Source: CAVTHW01 sp963734625 (GTDB taxonomy: Bacteria; Acidobacteriota; Terriglobia; Bryobacterales; Bryobacteraceae). From it: a stretch of DNA of 64,000 nt. Both the position numbers and the translations under genes were made by a program. Each line of letters opens with the position of its first letter. Positions within the stretch are counted from its first letter, which is position 1. The notes below the pieces were generated by a model that was given only the letters and a program-made list of their open reading frames with translations, made no database searches and had not been told where the DNA came from. Location: NCBI GenBank assembly GCA_963734625.1, contig CAVTHW010000020.1, positions 1-64,000 on the forward strand, written 5' to 3'. This document shows, one piece after another, positions 38,235 to 46,578 of this stretch.

Positions 38235-39119
38235 CTACTTTTTCGGACTGGAAGCGCCCAGCGCTTCCACTTTGCGCTCGGAGCCTCGAATCACGACTAT
38301 TTCCTCCCGAGCTGAAGGCGGCTCCGCCGCCGGCTTGGGCGCAGCGACCTGTCTAGGCGCGGCGGCCTGCCTGGGTTGGACCGCGGCCTGGGCCGCGGGA
38401 CGCGCCTGCTGCCCGTACAACTCCGCTATCTGCCGCCCCGGAGTCCTGGCGGCCCCGAAATCCGAGGAGTTGCGCAGAACCAGTTGGATGCGGCCTTCAG
38501 TACCGGCCAGGGTCAGCGTTTCAGCCTGCTCCGGCGTCACCAGCAAAGTCACCACCGGAACGTTGACGGCGCGCCCGCTCGAGTCCGGCTGGATCTGCTG
38601 GCCCGCCGAAACCACAACCAGGTTCTGCAGAATGGTGTTGGTTCGGGCGCCCGCCTCCCCCGGCGGCTTGATGGTGACCAGAACGTCCACGCGTATGCCG
38701 GGAATCACGAACCCCGCCACCCCCACCACCTCATTCACCTTGACCGCCACCGCCCGCAGCCCCGCCGGGATCATGGGCGTCAGGCCGAAGCCGCTGCCGC
38801 GCTCGGCCAGCCGCCCCGCGACCACCGGCTCGCCAGCCAGAATGTTGCTGATCACCGGCCGGCCGACGGATTCCTCGAGCTTCTCGAAGAACCCGCTGGG
38901 CGCCTGTTCGCGCGGCATCTTGACCAGCTTGACGTCGGAGGGCTTGATCTGGACCCCGACCGACAAGGGCGTCGTCGCCACCACCACCCCGATCTCGGTG
39001 GTTTTCTTCGGCACCTTCGGGCGGCCCGACATGCGCGCGCTCATCTGGTAGAAGATGCCGGATACGACGGCGGCGAAAAGAAGGCTAACTATCAGAACTG
39101 TCAAGAATCTGCGATCCAT
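38235..39119 (-). CDS. cpaB: Flp pilus assembly protein CpaB (SAF domain)
   Basis: 294 residues: an N-terminal span (LTVLIVSLLFAAVVSGIFYQM), a SAF domain (VVATTPLSVGVQIKPSDVKL; PVISNILAGEPVVAGRL), 'FGLTPMIPAGLRAVAVKVNEV' and an RcpC/CpaB core 'GIRVDVLVTIKPPG', then a Pro/Ala/Gln-rich tail. It is the first Tad gene here. Only about 50 bases upstream lie a repeat half and an IS element, so the promoter region may be disrupted. The pilin (flp) and prepilin peptidase are not in the window. Confidence 0.9.
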   Translation of the reverse strand: MDRRFLTVLIVSLLFAAVVSGIFYQMSARMSGRPKVPKKTTEIGVVVATTPLSVGVQIKPSDVKLVKMPREQAPSGFFEKLEESVGRPVISNILAGEPVVAGRLAERGSGFGLTPMIPAGLRAVAVKVNEVVGVAGFVIPGIRVDVLVTIKPPGEAGARTNTILQNLVVVSAGQQIQPDSSGRAVNVPVVTLLVTPEQAETLTLAGTEGRIQLVLRNSSDFGAARTPGRQIAELYGQQARPAAQAAVQPRQAAAPRQVAAPKPAAEPPSAREEIVVIRGSERKVEALGASSPKK

Positions 39120-39170
39120 ACTTGTTGCCTGGCTGATCTACTATCGGCGGAGTAGGGCCATCGCATTAGG

Positions 39171-39207
39171 AAAGGGGACAGACGCATTTTTCCGGAAAAC
39201 GCGTCAG
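39171..39207. repeat. Partial GGGGACAG-class palindromic repeat
   Basis: The sequence aaaggggacagacgcatttt repeats the arm at 30738, followed by ccggaaaacgcgtc, which nearly mirrors the preceding gacgcattttt. The distal arm (ctgtcccctttt) is missing. The IS begins 6 bases further on, so the element seems truncated or diverged next to the insertion. Confidence 0.65.
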
Positions 39208-39212
39208 CCTGA

Positions 39213-40868
39213 GAGCCTGTCGGAAATAGAATGGTTACAAAGTACTTTACAATCGAAAGTATTCCTGCCATTCTATGATGTGAACAAGCGATTCCGGGTT
39301 TGCTCTCTCGATCAGCCGTTCCTGCTTCCGCCCTCGCTGCAAGATTGGTTGCCGGAAGATCATCTGGCGCGCTTCCTTGCCGATGTCGCCGACGAGTTGG
39401 ATTTGGCGGCCATCTACGCACACTATGAGCGCCAGGACAGCCGCGGCCTCTCGGCCTATCACCCGTTGCTGCTGACGCGCTTGCTGCTGTATGGCTATTG
39501 CGTCGGCGTCACCAGTTCCCGCCGCATCGAGCGCGCCACCCACGACGACCTGGCTTTCCGCTACCTGGCCGCCGACCAGCATCCGGATCACGACACCATC
39601 GCCAACTTCCGCCGCCAACATCTCGAGGCGCTCGCCGGCTTGTTTGTGCAGGCGCTGCGGCTGTGCCAAAAAGCGGGATTGGTGAAACTCGGCAATGTAG
39701 CTATCGATGGCACCAAGATCATGGCCAACGCCAGCACTCGTCGCTCGGTATCCTACGAGAAATTGACGGAGCGGGAGCAGTACTGGAAAGAGACGGTGGA
39801 ACGGTTGCTGGCCGAAGCGCAGCGCACCGATGAGCAAGAGGACCAGGGTTGGGGCAAGGGCCAGCCTGCCGATCCGTTGCCGGCCGAATTGGCCTGCGCG
39901 CAGAGCCGACTCGAACGTCTCCGGCAAGCCAAAGCCGAACTGGAACGGGAAGCGCAGCAGAAACTGGAGGCCGCACGGCAAAACTACACGCCGCGCAAGC
40001 GGGGCCGCCCCAGCAAAGAGGAGGCCGCGGCTCAGTCCAGCCAGGATCCAGAAGAGCGTAAGAAAGCCAGAAATCAGTTTCGCCGCGCTCTGCGCAATGC
40101 CGAAGAACCCACCCGGCAATACAACTTTGTGGACCCGGACTCCCGCGTGATGAAAGACAACGCCCGGAAATGTTTCACGCAGGCCTACAACGCGCAGGTG
40201 GCCGCTGACACACATGCCCAAGTGATTGTCGCCGTGGAGGTCACGCAGCAAACCAATGACAGAGATCAACTGCTCGCTATGGTGGAGTCGGTGCGACAGA
40301 CTGTTGGCCAAGCGCCGCAAGCGGTCACCGCCGATGCCGGGTATTGGGACACCACCAGCTTGAGCGATCCAGGGTTGGCCGGCATTCAGGTGCTGGTGCC
40401 TCCCGACTCCGACCCCGAACCGGGTGATACACCGCTGCCCTCCCATGCGCCGCAAACAGACGCAGCGGCGCACATGCGAGAGACTCTGGCAAGCGAGAAT
40501 GGCCGAGCTCTTTACGGCCTGAGAAAGGCGACGGTCGAACCGGTGTTCGGCCAAATCAAGGAAGCGCGCCACATTCGAAGGTTCCGATTAAGGGGCCTGA
40601 CACGGGTAGCCGGTGAATGGAAGCTCATCTGCGCCACCCACAACCTGCTGAAGCTGTTCCGTCATCGCATCCGACTGGCGGCGGAGATCGGCCATCCTCT
40701 GGCTTCCGCCGAGGTTCCCGCATTCGCCTAACCTCAGTCCGCGCTCGCGGTGCCAAGGCTCCACCCCCGCAGCCCACCGGCTCTTTCAGTAGCCCTTCCC
40801 CCGGTGCGCCGACCGCCGGAAGGCGACCCCGGGCTGCGAAATCTCAGAAATTTCACTCCGACACACTC
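39213..40868 (+). mobile_element. IS1182-like insertion sequence
   Basis: About 1656 bp. The left end GAGCCTGTCGGA (39213-39224) and the right end, read inward as GAGTGTGTCGGA (40857-40868), match at 10 of 12 positions. Both are flanked by CTGA (39209-39212 and 40869-40872), consistent with a 4-bp target duplication. One transposase gene fills the interior. A visible duplication suggests fairly recent insertion. Confidence 0.75.
39280..40731 (+). CDS. IS1182-family DDE transposase
   Basis: 483 residues from GTG 39280, chosen because the family begins 'xKRFRxxxxDQPFLLPPSLQ'. Other features: 'WLPEDHLARFLADVADELDL', the zinc-free N-terminal domain, 'NVAIDGTKIMANAS' (first catalytic Asp), a long charged insertion (SRLERLRQAKAELEREAQQK), 'AVTADAGYWDT' (second Asp) and 'GLRKATVEPVFGQIKEAR' (catalytic Glu). 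The frame is intact and so may be active. The frame stays open upstream to 39055, but that part runs through the repeat and cpaB antisense. Confidence 0.9.
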   Translation: MNKRFRVCSLDQPFLLPPSLQDWLPEDHLARFLADVADELDLAAIYAHYERQDSRGLSAYHPLLLTRLLLYGYCVGVTSSRRIERATHDDLAFRYLAADQHPDHDTIANFRRQHLEALAGLFVQALRLCQKAGLVKLGNVAIDGTKIMANASTRRSVSYEKLTEREQYWKETVERLLAEAQRTDEQEDQGWGKGQPADPLPAELACAQSRLERLRQAKAELEREAQQKLEAARQNYTPRKRGRPSKEEAAAQSSQDPEERKKARNQFRRALRNAEEPTRQYNFVDPDSRVMKDNARKCFTQAYNAQVAADTHAQVIVAVEVTQQTNDRDQLLAMVESVRQTVGQAPQAVTADAGYWDTTSLSDPGLAGIQVLVPPDSDPEPGDTPLPSHAPQTDAAAHMRETLASENGRALYGLRKATVEPVFGQIKEARHIRRFRLRGLTRVAGEWKLICATHNLLKLFRHRIRLAAEIGHPLASAEVPAFA

Positions 40869-41042
40869 CTGAACTGAGCGATTTGTTTGAGAGCCTCGGA
40901 TGGGGGAGGCACGAGTGGGTATATGCTGTATCTTGGCTGGAGTCCCCTGCCACGTGACGGGGAGCAAACGTCAGAGTCGAAAGAATCGCGCAGTTCAGGC
41001 TGAACCGTTTGTCCGACCCGTTTGTCCCGTTTGTCCACGAAC
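40869..41042. other. Spacer right of the IS element
   Basis: No gene is supported. Near its end the unit CGTTTGTCC occurs three times (about 41006-41034), two of them in direct tandem. It probably carries the promoter of the TPR gene. Confidence 0.35.
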
Positions 41043-41606
41043 ATGTCTCCATCAAGCCGTAAATCGCTGCGGGATACCGCAGTGGCCATCGAAGCGCGAG
41101 CCCTTGGCTTCCAGAGGGTGCATGATTGGACCTCGGCAGCCAGGGAACGGGAGTCCCTGATTGCAATTGATCCGGGCTGGGAGCACGGCAGCGCCCTCAA
41201 TGGACTGGCGGGATGTTACAGCGAATTGGGCCGGTTCCCGGAGGCGAAAGCCTTCTACCTCAGGGCACTTGAAGTCGAGCCCGATCCAATCTACCTGGGA
41301 AACTTGGCAGCTGATCTATACCTGTTCGGAGATCCCGCCGAGGCACTCGAGATGAATCTCCAGTACGTCCAGCTTACGACGGCGTGGGATTTGCAGAAAC
41401 TCGCTGATGAGACGTTGCCGGTAATTCTGGAGCTTGCCGACCGTCTGGGTCTGTCCCACGAAATTGCAGAGGGCCGGTTCGTGGCAGCCAAGGAGGCCGG
41501 GAGGGCCGGTAAATGGCCCGAGATCGTTGCCAACTGGAAGTTCCCAGGACCGGGTTCGGTCATAGACGACACACCCCCCGAAGGCGGGCTTGGTCAATCG
41601 GAGTGA
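41043..41606 (+). CDS. TPR-repeat protein of unknown function
   Basis: 187 residues from ATG 41043, which I prefer to an upstream TTG. Two to three TPR-like units are visible: 'HGSALNGLAGCYSELGRFPEAKAFYLRAL' (in parts) and 'LYLFGDPAEALEMNLQYVQL'. No signal peptide or membrane span. A TadD-like role is imaginable because the Tad operon lies beyond the IS, but orientation is opposite and the similarity is only generic. Confidence 0.6.
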   Translation: MSPSSRKSLRDTAVAIEARALGFQRVHDWTSAARERESLIAIDPGWEHGSALNGLAGCYSELGRFPEAKAFYLRALEVEPDPIYLGNLAADLYLFGDPAEALEMNLQYVQLTTAWDLQKLADETLPVILELADRLGLSHEIAEGRFVAAKEAGRAGKWPEIVANWKFPGPGSVIDDTPPEGGLGQSE

Positions 41607-41623
41607 GCAACAGGTGACAAACC

Positions 41624-41728
41624 GGGGACAGTAACCAATTGGGCAATTCCCTTGCGGGACTCACCGGTGTGCGGCGAAACCGGCGGACGCAGCGTTCTCG
41701 GCAAATGGGGTAATTTGGTGCTGTCCCC
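41624..41728. repeat. Imperfect GGGGACAG-class palindromic repeat overlapping a gene end
   Basis: Left arm ggggacagtaaccaatt and right arm aatttggtgctgtcccc are inverted copies with a few mismatches, about 105 bp end to end. The right arm and interior supply the last ~20 codons of the membrane-protein gene on the minus strand. Confidence 0.7.
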
Positions 41729-43244
41729 AATTGACATATATAGCGCCCAGCTTGTCCGCGCCCAACCGTTGCCAATCCGGGTGGCCCTCGAGCAGCGCGG
41801 CCAGGGGCCCGTCGCGGGGCGCCAGTGCCATGCCGATCTCGTACTTCTTTAACAGTTCCTCCCAACCGGGCCGCCCCGCGATCAAGCGCAGATAGTCGTT
41901 GCCCAGCGCCGGTCCGTAGAAATCGCTGCGGCCGTCGATGAACACGCGCTGGCGCGGCCAGCCGTGGTAGATCAGGTAATCGCCCCATTGATCCGAGGTG
42001 AATACCCGCGCGGCGCTCAGCCGGCTGGACTCCCCGCGAACCAGGGCTACCGGAAACACGGACTCGGGGAAATCCCGGGGCCATCGCGCGGCGGGCGTGA
42101 GCAGAATGACGCCCGCGACCAGCGGCGCAGCCCATGGGCTCAGACGCGCCAAGCCCGGCGCCAGGTCGGCGCCAACCGACTCCAGAATCCGCACCGGACA
42201 TCGAGCCGGCCGGGTCGCGGCGCGCGCCCGCCAGAAGCGGCTCAGCTTGGAGGCGACCAGCGGCGCAACCGCAATGGCGAACAGCGGCACATGGCGCACC
42301 GACCCCAGCGCTAAGTGCCCCCAAAGCAGGATCGGAAGCGCATCGGCCAGGCGCCGGCGCGAGATCAGCCACCCCGCCAGCAGGAAGCCCGCGACCAGCA
42401 GGAATTCGAATTGCAGCAGGCTCTCGGAGCGGAAGCGGGGCGAGGCGAACTCGTCGACCGAATTGCGAATCCAGTCCGACGACAGATAGCTGGCGATGTG
42501 GCGGTGCAGCCCGATTCCGTAGGGGTTCACCAGCGAGGCCGCCAGCGTCCCGCCCGCCAGCGCCGCGTAGCGCCGGCACGCCAACCACTTTTCCGGACCC
42601 CGCGCCCGGTCCAGCCACGCCTCCCCCGCGCAGCCCGCCGCCAGCGCCGCCAGCGTCGCCGGCAGCGCGAAGAAACCGCCATGCAGGTTGACCCAAATCG
42701 CGGACAAGGGTACGAGCAGCCATACGGCACGGCCGGGCTGGCTCCGGTCGCGTTCGATCAGAAGGAGCGAAACGGCGAACAGCAGGAGCGTGAAAATGTG
42801 CGGGCGGGCCAGATAATGAATCGAGGATGCACCGCAGACCAGCAGCGTGATCACCAGCGCCACGAGCGCGCCCGACCCGCGCCAGATCATGTGCCGGAGC
42901 AGGACGGCGGCCGACAGCGCGATCGTGATTCCGGCGAACACGGTCACGCCCGCCAGGCCCCAGCGCCCGGCCAGCACAGCGAGAATCACGTCGCTCAGCC
43001 ACTCCCAGGCGTACCACGGCTGGCCGGGGCGGGTGAACGAGAACAGGTCCTGGGTGGGCACGGAGCGGGTTTGCAGAATCCATTCTCCGGCCCGGATGTG
43101 CCAGCCCGTGTCGCCGTCGGCCAGCAGCGCCGTCCAGCCCTGTCCGGCGACGAACAGCCAGCCCACGAGCGAGGCTAGAAACAGGTCGCCCAGGGTGGGC
43201 CGGAGCCAGTTGGGAATACGCAATGGTGCGCGAATTCGCGGCAC
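41661..43244 (-). CDS. Polytopic membrane protein, probably GT-C-like
   Basis: 527 residues, about 10-11 membrane spans after 'LGDLFLASLVGWLFVAGQG'. Loop motifs such as 'DGDTGWHIRAGEWILQT', 'WEWLSDVILAV' and 'PWYAWEW' resemble family-39-like membrane glycosyltransferase scaffolds. The C-terminal 'YHGWPRQRVFIDGRSDFYG' soluble part is common in bacterial homologues. The last residues after LGAIYVNWG are encoded by a palindromic repeat, so the native C-terminus has probably been replaced. No acceptor can be named. Confidence 0.7.
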   Translation of the reverse strand: MPRIRAPLRIPNWLRPTLGDLFLASLVGWLFVAGQGWTALLADGDTGWHIRAGEWILQTRSVPTQDLFSFTRPGQPWYAWEWLSDVILAVLAGRWGLAGVTVFAGITIALSAAVLLRHMIWRGSGALVALVITLLVCGASSIHYLARPHIFTLLLFAVSLLLIERDRSQPGRAVWLLVPLSAIWVNLHGGFFALPATLAALAAGCAGEAWLDRARGPEKWLACRRYAALAGGTLAASLVNPYGIGLHRHIASYLSSDWIRNSVDEFASPRFRSESLLQFEFLLVAGFLLAGWLISRRRLADALPILLWGHLALGSVRHVPLFAIAVAPLVASKLSRFWRARAATRPARCPVRILESVGADLAPGLARLSPWAAPLVAGVILLTPAARWPRDFPESVFPVALVRGESSRLSAARVFTSDQWGDYLIYHGWPRQRVFIDGRSDFYGPALGNDYLRLIAGRPGWEELLKKYEIGMALAPRDGPLAALLEGHPDWQRLGADKLGAIYVNWGQHQITPFAENAASAGFAAHR

Positions 43245-43482
43245 ATGTCCTATTGCGGTCTATCGGCGGAGCGGCAGAAGGTCTATAGCTTCATGAGCGA
43301 CTCCGCAGTCTGCCAACTTCGTCAGGGAGCGCGGCCGGCCTCAGCCCAAATTGACGCAGCTTCCGTCGTCCCGCCGCGGAGCACAGCACAGGCGGCGGGA
43401 TTCGGGCCAGGAGGCTCAGAGCCAGGCTAGGGTTTGCTAGCATGGAATTATCAGCTTAAAGCATGATCGAGGGAGGCATGGC

Positions 43483-43770
43483 ATGATCGACCTAAGGGAA
43501 GTCCGGTCAGTCACGGAGTTTCAGCGCAATGTAAAGGATTACATTGGCCGCCTCAAGCGAAAGAAATCGCCGCTGGTGCTAACCGTGAACGGGCGTGCCG
43601 AGCTTGTGGTGCAGGATGCCAGGAGCTACCAGGATCTCCTCGACCGCGTAGAGCGGGCGGAGGCGCTTGCCGCGATTCGTCAAGGGATGAGGTAGTTCGC
43701 GAGTGGGGAGGGAGTGCCGCTAGAGCAGGCCGAACTGAAGTTGAGGAAGAAGCATGGCCTTTCGCATTGA
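43483..43770 (+). pseudogene. Phd/YefM-family antitoxin with in-frame amber codon
   Basis: ATG 43483 follows GAGGGAGG. The first 70 residues (DLREVRSVTEFQRNVKDYIG ... LVLTVNGRAELVVQDARSYQDLLD) are a full Phd/YefM DNA-binding region. A TAG at 43693-43695 then interrupts the frame, which continues FASGEGVPLEQAELKLRKKH and stops at 43768-43770, overlapping the toxin start as in intact pairs. The lost part is the toxin-binding tail. The truncated 70-residue product could still bind DNA. Confidence 0.75.
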
Positions 43771-43806
43771 GATCGCTCCGCGGGCCTTTGCGGATCTGGA
43801 TGCGAT
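43754..43806 (+). pseudogene. ParE/RelE-family toxin, 5' remnant only
   Basis: ATG 43754 begins MAFRIEIAPRAFADLDAI, a typical RelE/ParE N-terminus, then runs at once into the palindromic repeat starting near 43811. The frame goes on through repeat sequence and has no toxin fold. The toxin gene has been cut off after about 18 codons. Confidence 0.65.
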
Positions 43807-43810
43807 TACG

Positions 43811-43876
43811 CGGCCGGCCTTCCGGCCGGCTGGACCCGCTGGAAAGCGGGTCCGCAGGCTAGAAAGCCTGCCCCAC
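43811..43876. repeat. Three consecutive tetraloop hairpins (palindromic repeat)
   Basis: Stem-loops in series: gccggcc-ttcc-ggccggc type at 43811-43830, ggacccgct-ggaa-agcgggtcc at 43832-43853, and gcaggct-agaa-agcctgc at 43854-43871, followed by cccac. The terminal gcctgccccac matches the hairpin at 33441-33487. It probably belongs to a dispersed repeat family and truncates the toxin gene. Confidence 0.7.
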
Positions 43877-43931
43877 GGACACTGGGGCGCCCTCGGCCTC
43901 GCAAGCGCCCCCGCGGCGGTAGACTGAAACT

Positions 43932-44705
43932 ATGAGCGCTTGGAGAATTCTCGCCGGCTTGCTCGCCTTTTTCGGGGCCGCCTGGGCCGCGGACCAGCAG
44001 CCGCTGTCGGAGGCGCAGGTCCAGGACATCGTCAGCAAGTTCGCCGCCAAGGAGTCGGCGTTCGCCCGGGCGCGGGAGAACTACACCTACCAGCAGACGG
44101 TCCGCGTCCAGGAGATCGACGAGTTCAACGCCGTGCGGGGCAAGTACGAGATGATCTCCGATATCATCTTCTCGCCCGATGGCAAGCGCACTGAGAAGGT
44201 CACCTATGCGCCGGTTTCCACGCTCCGCGAGCTGATCCTCACGCCGGAAGATGCACAGGACCTGCGCGACGTGCAGCCCTTCGTCCTCACCACGCAGGAC
44301 GTTTCCAAGTACTGGGTCCGCTACCTGGGTAAACAGAACGCCGACGAGATCCCCTGCTTCGTTTTCGCCGTCAAGCCCAGAAAGATGGAGCAGGGACAGC
44401 GCTATTTCCAGGGGACCGTCTGGGTGGACGACCGCGATTTGCAGATCGTGAAGAGCTACGGACGCGGCGTCGGGATCCTTAAGAAGGGATCGGATAACAA
44501 GTTCCCGAAGTTCGAGACCTACCGCGAGCAGATCGACGGCAAGTACTGGTTCCCTACCTACACCCAAGGCGACGACACGCTGTATTTCGAGTCGGGCTTG
44601 GTGCAGCGGGTTCGCATGGTAGTTCGCTACGAGGATTACAAGCAGTTCAAGAGCGAGACCAAGATCGAGTACGGCAAACCCATCGAATCCAAGGAGAAAA
44701 AGTAA
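43932..44705 (+). CDS. Secreted protein, LolA-like fold suspected
   Basis: 257 residues with a signal peptide (ILAGLLAFFGAAWA). The mature part 'ARENYTYQQTVRVQEID', 'GTVWVDDRDLQIVKSYGRG' and 'IDGKYWFPTYTQGDDTLYF' resembles exported acidobacterial proteins with a beta-sheet fold like outer-membrane lipoprotein-sorting proteins (a 'G.vWvd..d..ivk' core). No lipobox. It is immediately upstream of the membrane protein gene and likely in one operon with it. Confidence 0.6.
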   Translation: MSAWRILAGLLAFFGAAWAADQQPLSEAQVQDIVSKFAAKESAFARARENYTYQQTVRVQEIDEFNAVRGKYEMISDIIFSPDGKRTEKVTYAPVSTLRELILTPEDAQDLRDVQPFVLTTQDVSKYWVRYLGKQNADEIPCFVFAVKPRKMEQGQRYFQGTVWVDDRDLQIVKSYGRGVGILKKGSDNKFPKFETYREQIDGKYWFPTYTQGDDTLYFESGLVQRVRMVVRYEDYKQFKSETKIEYGKPIESKEKK

Positions 44706-44722
44706 ATCTGAGCCGCCGCCGT

Positions 44723-46027
44723 TTGCTGCCGCTGCTGCTGCTGGCGGGTTCGTTCTTCATCTACAACGCGAACCTGCAACGGATCGCCTCGGGCGACACG
44801 GTCCCCGCCTCGCTCGTGCCCTTCGCGGTTTGGCTGGATGGGACGGTTACGCTCGACCGCTTCCTGCCCCAGTTCAAGGATTACCCTCATTCGATTGTGC
44901 CCAAGGACGGGCATTGGTACTCGGCCTACCCTATTGCCGCGCCGCTGCTGCTGACGCCTCTCTACGCGCCGGCGGCGCTGGCCGCGCGCATGGCCGGGTG
45001 GAGCAATGCGCAGATTGCGCTGTTGGCGGCCGTACTGGAGAAGCCCGCGGCGGCGTTGATCGCGGCGCTCTCGGTGGTGTTGTTCTTCCTTTTGGCCCGG
45101 CGTATGACCAGCCCGAAGCGGGCCCTGCTGCTGACCCTGGCTTACGCCTTTGCCACCGAGACCTGGGCCGTGTCGAGCCAGGCGCTGTGGCAGCACGGGC
45201 CCGGCGAGTTGTGCATAGTGGCGGGGCTGCTATGCCTGCTGCGGGCCGGGGAGGCTCGGGAACGGGCGCGCTGGCTGGTTCTGGCCGGAGCCTGCGCCGC
45301 TCTGGCCGCGGCGGTGCGGCCCACCAACGTCCTTTTCGTCGCGGCCATCGGCGCGGCGCTGGCGTTCGACCGGAGAAAGCTGCGCGATCTGGCGCTTTTC
45401 TCTATCCTGCCGGCGCTGGTGGGCGCCGCGGTCGCCGCCTACAACCTACGCGTCTTCGGACGGCTAGGCGGCGGCTACGGCCTGGACTTTGACGCGCCCT
45501 TCTGGCAGGGTTTCCTCGGCCTGCTGGTCAGTCCCGGACGCGGATTGCTGATCTACACGCCGCTGGCGGCCTTCTCCGCGCTCGGAGCATGGCTCTGGCT
45601 GCGGAAGCGCGACCTGGCTCCAGCGCCGGTCTATCTGGTCGCCGTGTTGTTCACTGTCTCGCAGATTCTGCTGGTGAGCAAGTGGCGCGTCTGGTGGGGA
45701 GGGCACGCCTACGGGCCGCGCCTGCTGACGGACCTGGCGCCTTGCCTGATACTCCTGCTCCTCCCGGCGATGGACCTGATTGCGCGGCGCGCCGTCTTGC
45801 GTGTGCTATTCGGCCTGACCCTGGGGGTGTCGCTGTTTCTGCAGGCCGTCGGCGCATTCTGTTATCCCAATTCCCGTTGGGACGAAACGCCAGTCGCCGT
45901 GGGAGACCGTCCCGAGCGCCTCTGGGACTGGCGCGACAGCCCCATCACCCGGAGTCTGGCCGCGGGTCCGCGCATAGGCCCGGACCCGAAGTTCTACGAC
46001 CGCCTGCGGAACGTCATCTCCGATTAG
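44723..46027 (+). CDS. Polytopic membrane protein, GT-C glycosyltransferase-like
   Basis: About 434 residues from TTG 44723. A CTG at 44708 sits at better distance from the AAGGAG at 44691, so the start is uncertain. About 10 membrane spans. The first luminal loop 'PQFKDYPHSIVPKDGHWYSAYPIAAPLLLTPLYA' (read in parts) and 'ALSVVLFFLLARRM' resemble polyprenyl-phosphate-sugar-dependent GT-C enzymes, but no clear DxD or ExD pair stands out. It ends 14 bases inside the convergent YdeI-like gene. Confidence 0.65.
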   Translation: MLPLLLLAGSFFIYNANLQRIASGDTVPASLVPFAVWLDGTVTLDRFLPQFKDYPHSIVPKDGHWYSAYPIAAPLLLTPLYAPAALAARMAGWSNAQIALLAAVLEKPAAALIAALSVVLFFLLARRMTSPKRALLLTLAYAFATETWAVSSQALWQHGPGELCIVAGLLCLLRAGEARERARWLVLAGACAALAAAVRPTNVLFVAAIGAALAFDRRKLRDLALFSILPALVGAAVAAYNLRVFGRLGGGYGLDFDAPFWQGFLGLLVSPGRGLLIYTPLAAFSALGAWLWLRKRDLAPAPVYLVAVLFTVSQILLVSKWRVWWGGHAYGPRLLTDLAPCLILLLLPAMDLIARRAVLRVLFGLTLGVSLFLQAVGAFCYPNSRWDETPVAVGDRPERLWDWRDSPITRSLAAGPRIGPDPKFYDRLRNVISD

Positions 46028-46571
46028 GGTTGAGTAGATCGATACGGGCTCCGCTCGCCGAGCGCTCGATAAGATGGGCGAGCCGGCGCGCGCGCGTCTC
46101 TTCCTTCTTCGCGCTCATCACCCAAAGGGTCACGGTCTTCCTGTAGCCGGGGGGCTGCGCATCGAAATGCGATGCGGCCTTCCGGTTGGCGCGCAAGGCC
46201 GCCTCCAACACCGGATCCAGCCTTGAGCACTGCGGCGTCTCCCGCTCGTCGCGCTGGCGAAACGCGTGCAGCCCCGGCGGCTGCATCAGCCCTCGGGAAA
46301 TCAGCACCCGAGCACGTTGGATATTTACCGCGCTCCAGTTGCTACCCGGCTTCCGAGGCGTGAACCGGATCATATAGGCTTCCGCGTCGATTCCCTTGCG
46401 GACACAGTCGATCCAGCCGAACGACAGCGCTTCGTCCAACGCCTCGGGATAGGTGATGCCGCGGCCCAGCTCTTTCCTGTAGAACCCTACCTGCAGTTCT
46501 GGCGCTGTGGCGTGGTGCTGGTCGAGCCACCCGCGAAACTCCTCCGCCGATTCGAAAAACGTCGGCTTCAT
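46014..46571 (-). CDS. YdeI/OmdA-family protein
   Basis: 185 residues. The family core is clear: 'FESAEEFRGWLDQHHATAPEL', 'ITYPEALDEALSFGWIDCVRKG', 'YMIRFTPRKPGSNWSAVNIQRA' and 'FDAQPPGYRKTVTLWVMSAKK'. The family is annotated as bacteriocin-protection or OmpD-associated. The molecular role is unsettled. Soluble, no signal. It is convergent with the upstream membrane-protein gene and lies downstream of tssH. Confidence 0.85.
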   Translation of the reverse strand: MKPTFFESAEEFRGWLDQHHATAPELQVGFYRKELGRGITYPEALDEALSFGWIDCVRKGIDAEAYMIRFTPRKPGSNWSAVNIQRARVLISRGLMQPPGLHAFRQRDERETPQCSRLDPVLEAALRANRKAASHFDAQPPGYRKTVTLWVMSAKKEETRARRLAHLIERSASGARIDLLNPNRR

Positions 46572-46578
46572 GCGGCGT

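Noticed and set aside
41006..41034. Triple CGTTTGTCC unit as a CRISPR or iteron array
   Set aside because: Only three short, unevenly spaced units, no spacers of constant length, no cas or replication gene. No CRISPR array is visible in the window.
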